The translations under genes and the position numbers were made by a program. Positions 42,648 to 51,521 of a DNA stretch of 64,000 bases are shown here, one piece after another; the first letter of the stretch is position 1, and each line of letters starts with the position of its first letter. Location of the stretch: assembly GCF_019084075.1 (NCBI RefSeq), contig NZ_JAHREN010000001.1, positions 4,428,501 to 4,492,500 on the forward strand, given 5' to 3'. The DNA comes from Siccirubricoccus sp. G192 (GTDB lineage: Bacteria; Pseudomonadota; Alphaproteobacteria; Acetobacterales; Acetobacteraceae). The notes under the pieces were generated by a model, which saw only the letters and a program-made list of their open reading frames with translations, did no database searches and was not told where the DNA came from.

Positions 42648-44130
42648 TCAGGCCACGCCGGCGAAGCGCAGCAGGTCCACCATGCGGAAATCCTCGCCGG
42701 TCCTGGAGGCGTCGATGGTCGGCAGGAAGGGCTCCCAATCCGGGTCCTGCGAGAGGTAGGAGGTGCGGTCGCCCTCCAGCAGGCCGAGGAAGACCTCGGT
42801 GACGATCCGGCCGCCGACCGGGCCGAGACGCTCGCCATTCTGCACCACCGCGGCCTCGCGCAGCACGTAGAACCAGAGCGGCGTGTGGTCGTCGAGCCCA
42901 TGCGGCTTCAGCGCCGAGAGGTCGCCATCCGAGAGCACCGGCAATTGCATTGCCTTCGCCACCCGCTGCCCGGAGGGCAGCGCGAAGGTGAGGTGCCGGA
43001 GCAGGTTGCGCTGCGCCAGCGAGGCGGGGTTGGTCGCCCCCGGATTCGGCACCACCGATCCAGGCAGGTGGAAGAGCGGCGTCGAGAGCGTGGTATCGAT
43101 CTTCTTGTTGGGCTTCACCTGGCCATCGCCGAAATCGAAGAAGGTCGGCCAGTCGATGAAGCGGCGCGGCGCCCGCCTCCCGCCCGAGAGGTCATCCGGA
43201 TCGGCGGGGTCGGAGGGTGTGGGCGTGAAGATCATGGCGAAGAAGGGGCCGCCGCCATTGCCGGTGAAATTGGCACGGTAGGAGGGCCGCACCTGGCTAT
43301 GGCCGAAGCGGTAGGCGCCGACCGAGAATTCCACGGGGATATAGGGCTCGTTGCGCCAATTGGCAAGATTTGCGGCCGTTCTGCAGCACGTCGTCCACCA
43401 CCGCGTCGCCGCAGGTGCGGCGCAGGAATTCATGGACCACGATCCATTGGTAGTGCCAGCGCACGATCCGCTGCGCCTCGGTGAAGACCGGCCCGGGCTC
43501 GGTGAGCCCGATCTCGTTCTGCACGTAATCGACGACGGCATTGTGGGATTTCAGGAAGGCTACCTGCAACTGCGAGATGACGAGGTTCTCGTCGTCGCGC
43601 GGGTCGCCGATCAGCGCGACATTCTGGCTGTTGCGCGGCAGGTCCTGCCTGCCCGGCGTGCCGCATTCCTCCAGCAGGAATTCGATGCCGCGGCCGCCAA
43701 GCTGGTCATAGAGATGCGGGCTGCCGCCGGGCCCGGCGCCATAGACATTGTCGAGCCCGAAGCTCGGGGTGCGGAAATTCGCGATCTGCTCGGGATCGAC
43801 CTGGCGTTCGAGGCTGGAGGTCGGGTCAAAGGTCATGTCGTGGTCGAGGAATTGGCCGAGGAAGGTCATCCCGGCGGTAAGTGACGGATTGTTGGGGTTG
43901 TTGGCCGAGAGCGCGGGGTCGGTGAGCAGCGCCTCCGGGCCGGCCCCGAGCTCGTCCCCCGCATCCATGATGCCGCCGGGCTTGCCGATCTCCATGAGCG
44001 CGGCGCGGCTCATCGGCGTATCGGAGGCGAAGGCGGGGAGCTTGCCGAATAGCCGGCCGAAACGGCCGGAGGCGAAATAGTCGGACAGGGGCGGGATGAT
44101 ATCCTTCGGATAGACGCCATGACGGGCCAT
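42648..44130 (-). CDS. Heme peroxidase (animal-peroxidase-like), frameshifted at 43369-43371
   Basis: The distal-site motif GQFLDHDMTFD and SSLERQVDPEQIANFRT match the cyclooxygenase/peroxidase superfamily. FLKSHNAVVDYV and RIVRWHYQWIVVHEFL carry the proximal histidine region. The frame breaks at TTT (43369-43371); dropping one base gives VLQNGRNLANWRNEPY and a 493-aa protein. No signal peptide is seen, so export would need type I secretion, typical for these proteins. GGGAGGAAACC precedes ATG 44130. Substrate unknown. Confidence 0.82.
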
Positions 44131-44292
44131 GGTTTCCTCCCGTTGTTCTTCCCGGATGACATTTTTTGCAATGATCCGGCCCTGCCGCGGACCGGTCGTT
44201 CCATGCTAGGGCATTAGCCTGGCAAGTGGCACCGCGCATTGATTGCAGGGCAGTGAAACTGCTCGCGACATCCGGCGAGGAGGCGCCTTGGC

Positions 44293-45313
44293 CTATCGTG
44301 CCCGGGCGATGCAGAACTCCACGATGCCGGCCAGCGCCCGCCGCTCCGCGCCATCGGGGAAATGCGCCAGCGCCGCGAGCGCGGCATCGCCATAGGCACG
44401 CGCCCGCTCCACCGTGTCGCGCAGCGCGCCATGGCGTTGCATCAGGCCGAGCGCCTCCGCCAGGTCGGCCTCGCCCTGTTCGCGCCCCTCCAAGGTGCGG
44501 CGCCAGAAGCCGCGCTCGGCTTCCGAGCCGCGGGCGAAGGCCAGCAGCACCGGCAGGGTGATCTTGCCCTCGCGGAAATCATCGCCGACCGTCTTGCCGA
44601 GCCGCTCCTGCTCGGCCGAATAGTCCAGCGCGTCGTCCACTAGTTGGAAGGCGATGCCGAGGTTGCGGCCATAGGCGTCGAGCGCCGCCTCCTCCACCGC
44701 CGGGCGCTCCGCGACCACGGCGCCGACCCGCGTCGCCGCGGCAAACAACGCCGCGGTCTTGCCCTCCACTACCTGCAGGTATTGCGCCTCGGTCGTGGTG
44801 GTGTCGTTCTGGGTCACGAGCTGCAGCACCTCGCCCTCGGCGATGGTCGCGGCCGCTTCGGAGAGGATGGCCAGCACCCGCAGCGACCCGTCCTCCACCA
44901 TCAGCTGGAAGGCGCGGGCAAAGAGGAAATCGCCGACCAGCACCGAGGGCTTGTTGCCGAACAGCGCATTGGCGCTGGCCTGGCCGCGGCGCAGCGCGCT
45001 TTCATCCACCACGTCGTCATGCAGCAGGGTGGCGGTGTGGATGAACTCCACGCAGGCGGCCAGCGCCACATGCCGCTGCCCCCCCGTAACCACATAGCCG
45101 CGCCGCCGCCAGGGTGAGCAGCGGCCGGAGCCGCTTGCCGCCGGCCGCCACGATATGCGCCGCAAGCTGCGGAATGAGCGCGACCGGGCTCTGCATCCGG
45201 TCGACGATGAGGCGGTTGCAGGATTCGAGATCGGCCTGGACAAGCGTGATCAGCGCGTCCAGCGCGCCTTCGGCGCCGGCAGCAGCAGGCTTGATCGGCG
45301 AGGCTTCGGGCAT
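44293..45313 (-). CDS. ispB: Octaprenyl/polyprenyl diphosphate synthase, frameshifted at 45079-45085
   Basis: Trans-prenyltransferase motifs: GGKRLRPLL, first Asp-rich LLHDDVVDES, KTAALFAAA, second Asp-rich QLVDDALDY and KITLPVLL. It makes the side chain of ubiquinone. The frame is lost at seven C (45079-45085); six would read GYGGQRHVALAACVEF, giving 339 aa. ispB is normally essential, so an assembly error is the best explanation. ATG 45313 has GGAAGCGGG nearby; ATG 45352 is an alternative. The gene is divergent from the DUF2007 gene, the usual alphaproteobacterial order. Confidence 0.9.
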
Positions 45314-45421
45314 GGTACCCGCTTCCGCATCCACTTCGCTTGACCCTGGCATGGAGGGCGGCACCATAACCACGCGGTCCTTTGGCGGCAAGCACAGCAA
45401 AATCAAGGATTTCAACCCAAG

Positions 45422-45625
45422 ATGCAGGTGGTGGCGCAGAGCACCGATCCGGTGCGCATCAGCTTCCTCGCGGCCCTGCTGCGCGATGCCGGCATCGCCT
45501 GCATGGTGCTGGATGCGCATATCAGCGCCATGGAGGGCGGCATCGGCGCCTTCCCCCGCCGCCTCGCGGTGCCCAGCGAGGATGCCGCCCGGGCCCGCCA
45601 GGTGCTGGCCGAGGCCGGCGAATGA
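45422..45625 (+). CDS. DUF2007 domain protein
   Basis: 67 aa: QSTDPVRISFLAALLRDAG, then VLDAHISAMEGGI and PRRLAVPSEDAARARQVL. This is the complete small DUF2007 (putative signal-transducing) domain, found in the same spot beside ispB in related bacteria. Function unknown. It ends in an ATGA overlap with the methyltransferase. Confidence 0.85.
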   Translation: MQVVAQSTDPVRISFLAALLRDAGIACMVLDAHISAMEGGIGAFPRRLAVPSEDAARARQVLAEAGE

Positions 45626-46362
45626 GCGGGCCGCCCCCGGATCTGACGGAAGACCGCCTGCTCGGCGGCAGGGTGTTGCTGCGCCAGCCTCGGCGCGGGC
45701 TGCGGGCGGGGCTCGATGCCGTGCTGCTGGCCGCCGGCATCCCGGCCCGGCCGGGGCAGCGCGTGCTGGAGGCCGGCTGCGGCAGCGGCGCCGGCTTCCT
45801 CTGCCTGGCCGCGCGGGTGCCGGGGCTGCGGATCACGGCGGTGGAGCGCGACCCTGCCCTGGCGGCGCTGGCCAGTGCCAATGCGGCGGCGAATGGCTGG
45901 GCCGGCCAGGTGGAGGTGATCTGCGGCGACATCCGCGACCCCGCTTTGGCACGCGGCCTGCCCCTTTGCGACCATGCCTTCGCCAACCCGCCCTATTGGC
46001 CCGGCGGCAGCCCGCCGCCGGAACTGGTGCGGCGCCACGCCACGCATGAGGCCGGCGCCGGGCTGGAGGCCTGGGCCGGCTTCCTCGCCGCCGGCCTCGC
46101 GCCGCGCGGCAGCCTCACCCTGGTGCTGCCCGCGACGCGGCTGGCGGCCGGGATGGCGGCGCTGGCGGCGACGGGCTGCGGCGGCGTGCGGCTGCTCCCC
46201 TTCTGGCCGAAGGCGGGGCAGCCGGCCAAGCGCCTGCTGTTGCAGGCCTGCCGCGGCGGCCGCGGCCCGGCGCGGATCGAGCCGGGCCTGGTGCTGCACG
46301 AAGCCGACGGGCGCTTCACCGCGGCGGCGGAGGCGGTGCTGCGGGATGCGGCGGGGGTTTAG
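45622..46362 (+). CDS. TrmN6-like class I methyltransferase
   Basis: 246 aa. SAM site VLEAGCGSGAGFLCLA; the NPPY catalytic motif is FANPPYWP, typical of N6-adenine methyltransferases. It resembles tRNA1(Val) A37 N6-methyltransferase and is coupled by ATGA to the DUF2007 gene. RNA target not shown. The IS630 element begins 20 bases past its stop. Confidence 0.83.
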   Translation: MSGPPPDLTEDRLLGGRVLLRQPRRGLRAGLDAVLLAAGIPARPGQRVLEAGCGSGAGFLCLAARVPGLRITAVERDPALAALASANAAANGWAGQVEVICGDIRDPALARGLPLCDHAFANPPYWPGGSPPPELVRRHATHEAGAGLEAWAGFLAAGLAPRGSLTLVLPATRLAAGMAALAATGCGGVRLLPFWPKAGQPAKRLLLQACRGGRGPARIEPGLVLHEADGRFTAAAEAVLRDAAGV

Positions 46363-46382
46363 TTGCGTGGTGGCAGGCCCTA

Positions 46383-47496
46383 TTGATCCGGTTTGGGTGC
46401 TCTTGAGGGCAAGTAGGATCGGCCCAGATGGGCGGCATGAAGCATGTGGACATGCGCAAGCTGCCGGCGGCGGCGCAAGAGGAACGCCGGCGACAGGTGA
46501 TCGGGCTACGCCAAGCTGGCCAGACCTATGATGCCATTGCGGCGCAGGTGGGGCTGAGCCCGACCGGGGTATTCGACATCGTCAAGCGCTACGCTGAGCG
46601 GGGCGCGGCCGGGCTGCAGACTGGTCCGCGCGGGCCGGAGCCGGGGCATGGACGGTTCCTTGGCGCCGAGGAGGAGTTGGAGGCCCAGGTCCTGATCCAG
46701 CGCCACACACCTGACGAGTTGGGCCTGCCGTTTGCGCTCTGGAGCCGAGCCGCGGTGCGGGAGTTGATCTGGCAGCGCTTCGGGGTGCGGCTGGCGGTGC
46801 GCACCATGGGCACCTACCTGGCGCGCTGGGGCTTCACCGCCCAGAAGCCGCTGCGACGGGCCTACGAGCAGGACCCGGCAGCGGTGCGGCGCTGGCTGCG
46901 GCACGATTACCCGGCGATTGCCGCCCGGGCCAAAGCCGAGGGTAGCGTTGTCTTCTGGGGTGATGAGACCGGCCTGCGCTCTGATGACGTGCGCGGCCGC
47001 AGCTACGCGCCCCGGGGCCGCACGCCAGAGGTGCGGGTCAACCACAAGCGGGCCAACCTCGGCCTGATCTCGGCGGTGACCAACAAGGGCGAGCTGCGCT
47101 GGATGGTGCTGGACGGCGCCATCACGGCACCGGACCTGCTCCGCTTCCTCGCCCGTCTGGTCCGGGATGCCGGCCAGAAAGTCGTCCTCATCCTCAACCG
47201 CCTGCCGGTCCATCGCTCGGCCAAGGTCCGTGACTGGCTCGTCGGGCGCGAGGCCGAGATCGAGGTGTTCTACCTCCCCGGCTACAGCCCCGAGCTCAAT
47301 CCGGACGAGGGCGTCAACGGCGACCTGAAGCAGGCGGTCACCCGCCAGGAGCCGGCACGCAGCAAGGCGCAGCTCAAGCGTGCCGCCATCGGCCACATGC
47401 GCAAGCTGTCGAAGCTACCCGATCGCGTCCGCAGCTTCTTCGGGCATAGGACCTTTCGCTACGCTGCATAGCCCAAGATTACCCAGGCCGGATCAA
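46383..47496 (+). mobile_element. IS630-family insertion sequence
   Basis: 1114 bp bounded by imperfect inverted repeats of about 26 bp (20 matches): TTGATCCGGTTTGGGTG at 46383 inward, and TTGATCCGGCCTGGGTA read inward from 47496. It is flanked by TA at 46381-46382 and 47497-47498, the IS630 target duplication. It carries one transposase gene. It landed between convergent genes, at the very end of the sirtuin gene. Confidence 0.92.
46428..47471 (+). CDS. IS630 transposase with a changed catalytic residue
   Basis: 347 aa, full length: an N-terminal helix-turn-helix (QTYDAIAAQVGLSPTGV), a winged-helix part (WSRAAVRELIWQRFGV), then the DDE core. The first Asp is D179 (WGDETGLRSD) and the final Glu is E294 (YSPELNPDEGVN). 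The second acid, normally Asp in ILDN, is Asn257 in LILNRLPVHRS. This may make the enzyme inactive, or an unseen neighbour may serve. ATG 46428 fits; ATG 46437 is an alternative. Confidence 0.9.
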   Translation: MGGMKHVDMRKLPAAAQEERRRQVIGLRQAGQTYDAIAAQVGLSPTGVFDIVKRYAERGAAGLQTGPRGPEPGHGRFLGAEEELEAQVLIQRHTPDELGLPFALWSRAAVRELIWQRFGVRLAVRTMGTYLARWGFTAQKPLRRAYEQDPAAVRRWLRHDYPAIAARAKAEGSVVFWGDETGLRSDDVRGRSYAPRGRTPEVRVNHKRANLGLISAVTNKGELRWMVLDGAITAPDLLRFLARLVRDAGQKVVLILNRLPVHRSAKVRDWLVGREAEIEVFYLPGYSPELNPDEGVNGDLKQAVTRQEPARSKAQLKRAAIGHMRKLSKLPDRVRSFFGHRTFRYAA

Positions 47497-48254
47497 TAAT
47501 TCACCCCGACGGCGCCGCCCATCACATCGCCGATGCCGCGATGGATCACCAGGTCGGCCAGGGGATCGAGTCCGGTCGCCTCGTTGTTGACGATCACCAG
47601 CCGCGCGCCATTGCCCTTGGCCATCTCCGGGAAGCCGGCGGCCGGATAGACGACGAGCGAGGAGCCCAGCACGATGCAGAGGTCCGCGGCCAGGATCTCG
47701 GCCTCGGCCCGCAGCATCGCGGCCTCCGGCATCGCCTGGCCGAAGCTGACCGTCGCCGTCTTGATGAGCCCGCCGCAGGCCGTGCAGCCATGCACCTCGC
47801 CCTCGCGCTCGAACGCCTCCCGCAGGGCGTCGATTTCGTAGCGCCGGCTGCAATCCAGGCAATGCGCATAGGTCGAGTTGCCATGCAGCTCGATCACCTG
47901 GTCCTCCGGGATGCCTGAGGCCTGGTGCAGCCCGTCGATGTTCTGGGTGATGACCGAAGCCGCCTTGCCCTCGCGCAGCAGCCGCGCCACCGCCCGGTGC
48001 CCGCGATTCGGCTCGGCCGCGCGCATCACCGGCTCGCTGGCGAATTTGCGGCGCCAGGCTTCCCGCCGCAGGGCGGCGGAGGCGATGTAGTCCTGGAAAT
48101 AGATGGGCTTCATCTGCGCCCAGATGCCGGTCGGGCTGCGGAAGTCGGGGATGCCGGATTCGGTGCTGATGCCGGCGCCGGTGAAGACCACGGCGCGGCG
48201 GGAGGCCGCGATCATCCGCCGCAGTTCGGCAATCTCCCGCGCCTGGTCCGTCAC
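47493..48254 (-). CDS. cobB: Sirtuin (NAD-dependent protein deacylase)
   Basis: 253 aa. NAD site [20 protein letters not shown], then [12 protein letters not shown], the catalytic His in [12 protein letters not shown], and a four-Cys zinc site (CLDC and CTAC). It removes acyl groups from lysines. The GTG start overlaps the stop of the FAD-oxidase gene (GTGA). The stop TGA lies inside the IS630 end: the last codon TAT uses the target TA plus the first IS base. The original C-terminus was probably a little different. Confidence 0.9.
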   Translation of the reverse strand: MTDQAREIAELRRMIAASRRAVVFTGAGISTESGIPDFRSPTGIWAQMKPIYFQDYIASAALRREAWRRKFASEPVMRAAEPNRGHRAVARLLREGKAASVITQNIDGLHQASGIPEDQVIELHGNSTYAHCLDCSRRYEIDALREAFEREGEVHGCTACGGLIKTATVSFGQAMPEAAMLRAEAEILAADLCIVLGSSLVVYPAAGFPEMAKGNGARLVIVNNEATGLDPLADLVIHRGIGDVMGGAVGVNY

Positions 48255-49658
48255 GGCAGCACCTTCCCCGGATTCATCAGCCCCTTAGGGTCGATGGCCG
48301 CCTTGATGCCGCGCATCAGTTCCACCGCCACCGGGTCCTTGTGCGTCGCCATGGCATGGCGCTTGGATTGCCCGATGCCATGCTCGGCCGAGAAGCTGCC
48401 GCCCAGTTCCACCGCGATGGCATTGACCAGCGGCTCCGCCTCGGCGGCGCGGGCCAGCCATTCGTCGCGCCCCATGCCCTCCGGCGCCATCAGGCCGAGA
48501 TGCATGTTGCCGTCCCCGGCATGGCCGACCGCGACCATTCGGCCTTCCGGCCAGCGCGCGGCCAGTTCCCGCTCCGCCCGCGCCAGGAATCCCGGCACGG
48601 CGGAAACCGGCACGGCGGTATCGGTGCTGACCGAGGGGCCGGCCGCGCGGGTGCATTCCGGGTAGTGCTCGCGGATGCGCCAGAAGGCGGCGCGGTGCTC
48701 CTCGTTCTCGGCCAGCACGGCGTCGGTGGCCTCGCCGGCCTCGATGGCCTCGGCCAGGGTGTCCTCCAGCATGGCGCGCAGCGGCACGGCGGGGTGCGAG
48801 GCAGCCAGTTCCACCATCACATACCAGGGGCTGTCGAGCGGCATCGGCATGCGCACGCGCTGGCCGTGGCGCTCCACGATCTCCATGCAGCGCTTCAGGA
48901 TGAGCTCGAAGGCGATCACCTCGGCGCCGCTCGACATCACGCGGGAGAGCAGGTTCAGCGCCGCCTCCGGCGAGGCGACCGCGACGAAACCGGTCTCCAC
49001 CCGCTTCAGCGCCGGCACGATGCGGAGCGCGGCCGCGGTGATGACGCCGAGCGTCCCCTCGCCGCCCAGGAACAGGTGGCGCAGCGCATAGCCGCTGTTG
49101 TCCTTCCGCACGCGGCGGAGGTCGTTCAGCACGCGGCCATCCGGCAGCACCACCTCCAGCCCCAGCACCAGGTCCCGCGCATTGCCCCAGCGGATGGTGC
49201 GGATGCCGCCGGCATTGGTGGAGAGCGCGCCGCCCACCTGCGCCGAGCCCTGCGCCCCCCCAGGAGAGCGGGAAGAGCCGGTCCACCGCAGCCGCCGCCT
49301 CCTGCACCTGCTGGATGATGCAGCCGGCCTCCGCCACCAGCGAGAAGTCGCGCGCATCGACATCGCGGATGCGGTTGAGGCGCTCCAGGCTCAGCACCAC
49401 GGCGGGCGGGCCGTTCTCCTGCACCACGGCGCCGCCGCAGAGGCCGGTGCGGCCGCCGGCCGGGACGATGGCAAGGCCCGCCTCGGCGCAGGCGCGCACC
49501 GCCGCCGAGACCTCCGCCACCGTGCCGGGCCTGAGCACCGCCTGCGGCATGCCGTGATAGGCACCGCGCCAATCCACCGCATAGGGCGCGAGATCGGCGG
49601 GATCGCGCAGGCAGTTCCGGGGGCCGAGGGTCTCGGCCAGCATGTCGAGGGGGCTCAT
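48251..49658 (-). CDS. GlcD-like FAD-linked oxidase, frameshifted at 49255-49261
   Basis: An FAD_binding_4 domain (VLRPGTVAEVSAAVRACAEA, GGRTGLCGGAV) and a C-terminal FAD-oxidase domain (VAVGHAGDGNMHLGLM, SAEHGIGQSKRH). Frame break at seven C at 49255-49261; six gives FPLSWGAQGSAQVGG and 468 aa. The family includes glycolate, D-lactate and D-2-hydroxyglutarate dehydrogenases; the exact substrate is open. The glcF homologue at 34065 could in principle serve it. It is coupled to the sirtuin by GTGA. Confidence 0.85.
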
Positions 49659-49795
49659 GGCCCGGGAGTTTCCGCTGCCGCCGGGGCGGCTTCAAGCCCC
49701 CTGGCCTGGCGCCGGGTGCCGTCCTAGCCTTGCGCGCAGAACCGGCTTCGGGGGGAAGCGATCATGGTGCATTTCGGCCCGATGAGGCGGCAGGC

Positions 49796-51421
49796 ATGAG
49801 CGGCGCCCTGCCCGCCGGCACGGATTACGTGGTGGTCGGCGCCGGCTCCGCGGGCTGCGCCCTGGCGGCGCGGCTTTCGGAAGACCCTGCGGTTCGCGTG
49901 GTGCTGCTGGAGGCCGGCGCGCGGGACTGGAACCCCTGGCTGCATGTGCCGATCGGCTATGCCAAGACCATGTACCACCCGACCCTCTCCTGGAACCTGA
50001 TGACGGAGGCGGAACCGGAGCTGGAGGGCCGCCGCATCCCCTGGCCGCGTGGCCGCGTGCTGGGCGGCTCCTCCGCCATCAACGGGCTGCTCTATGTGCG
50101 CGGCCAGCACGCGGATTACGACCATTGGCGCCAGCTCGGCTGCACCGGCTGGTCCTTCGAGGATGTGCTGCCCTGTTTCCGCCGCGCCGAGGACCAGGAG
50201 CGCGGCGCCGACGACCTGCACGGCAGCGGCGGTCCGCTGGCGGTGAGCGACCTGCGCGAGCGCAACCCGCTGGCGCTGGCCTTCATCGAGGCGGCGGTGG
50301 AACTCGGCTTCCCGCGCAACCCCGATTTCAACGGCCCCACCCAGGAAGGCGCCGGCCTCTACCAGGTGACGGCGCGAGGGGGCTGGCGGTGCAGCGCCGC
50401 CAAGGCCTATCTGCGCCCCGCGGCGAAGCGGCCGAATCTCCTGGTGGTGACGGGCGCGCAATCCACCGGCCTGGTGCTGGAGGGCCGCCGCGCCGCCGGC
50501 GTCCGGCTGCGGCGGGACGGTGCGGAGCATGTGCTGCGCGCGACGCGGGAGGTGATCCTCTGCGGCGGCGCCATCGCCTCGCCGCATCTGCTGCTGCTCT
50601 CCGGCATCGGCCCGGCGGAGCATCTGCGGGAGACGGGCATTGCCGTGGCGCATGACCTGCCGGGCGTCGGGCGCAACCTGCAGGACCATTTCCAGGCGCG
50701 GCTGGCCTTCCGCGTGACGAAGCCCGTTTCGCTCAATACCAAGCGGCACAGCCTGTTCGGGCGCTTCCTGATGGGGGCCGGATTCGCGCTGCGCCGCACC
50801 GGGCCGCTGACGGTCAGCGCCGGCACGGCGGGGCTCTTCGCGCGCGTGCTGCCGGGCAGCGAGACGCCGGATGTGCAGTACCATTTCCTGCCCTTCAGCA
50901 CCGACAAGACCATGCTGGAACTGCACCCCTTCCCCGGCCTCACCATCAGCGCCTGCCAGTTGCGGCCGGAGAGCCGCGGCAGCATCACGCTGCGCAGCCC
51001 TGACCCGGGCGAGAAGGCGGTGATCCACGCCAATTACCTGGCGACCGAGACCGACCGGCGCTGCATGGTCGAGGGCGTGAAGCTCGGCCGCCGCCTGGCC
51101 GCGACCCGGGCCATGGCGCCCTGGATCGCCGGGGAGGTGATTCCCGGCGCGGAACACGCCACGGATGACGAGATCCTTGGCTTCATCCGCCGCACCGGCT
51201 CGACCATCTACCATCCCTCCGGCACCTGCCGCATGGGCGGCGACCCGGAAAGCGTGGTGGACCCCGCGTTGCGGGTGCGCGGCATCGAGGGGTTGCGGGT
51301 GGCCGATGCCTCCATCATGCCCACGGTGGTCTCGGGCAATACCAATGCCGCCTGCATCATGATCGGCGAGAAATGCGCCGATCTGGTACGGGCCGAGGCG
51401 CGGCAGCGGCTGGCGGCCTGA
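49796..51421 (+). CDS. GMC-family FAD-dependent oxidoreductase
   Basis: 541 aa. N-terminal FAD site DYVVVGAGSAGCALAARLSE, GMC signature 1 in PWPRGRVLGGSSAINGLLY, signature 2 in GAIASPHLLLLSGIG, and C-terminal active-site HPSGTCRMG with the catalytic His and a later Asn (VSGNTNAACIMI). Close to choline dehydrogenase-type alcohol dehydrogenases. GAGGCGGCAGGC precedes ATG 49796. The gene is divergent from the GlcD-like gene. Confidence 0.92.
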   Translation: MSGALPAGTDYVVVGAGSAGCALAARLSEDPAVRVVLLEAGARDWNPWLHVPIGYAKTMYHPTLSWNLMTEAEPELEGRRIPWPRGRVLGGSSAINGLLYVRGQHADYDHWRQLGCTGWSFEDVLPCFRRAEDQERGADDLHGSGGPLAVSDLRERNPLALAFIEAAVELGFPRNPDFNGPTQEGAGLYQVTARGGWRCSAAKAYLRPAAKRPNLLVVTGAQSTGLVLEGRRAAGVRLRRDGAEHVLRATREVILCGGAIASPHLLLLSGIGPAEHLRETGIAVAHDLPGVGRNLQDHFQARLAFRVTKPVSLNTKRHSLFGRFLMGAGFALRRTGPLTVSAGTAGLFARVLPGSETPDVQYHFLPFSTDKTMLELHPFPGLTISACQLRPESRGSITLRSPDPGEKAVIHANYLATETDRRCMVEGVKLGRRLAATRAMAPWIAGEVIPGAEHATDDEILGFIRRTGSTIYHPSGTCRMGGDPESVVDPALRVRGIEGLRVADASIMPTVVSGNTNAACIMIGEKCADLVRAEARQRLAA

Positions 51422-51521
51422 CCCCGGCGGGAATCATGGCAGTGGCGTATCAATCCGCTTGAAGTCCTCCGCGCCGGCGTTCCACCCTCCGCCTGGCAGG
51501 AACAGGCAGGACAGGACCGCC

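Noticed and set aside
42606-42648. Operon of the O-antigen ligase-like gene with the peroxidase gene
   Set aside because: The two genes are convergent, so they cannot share a transcript.
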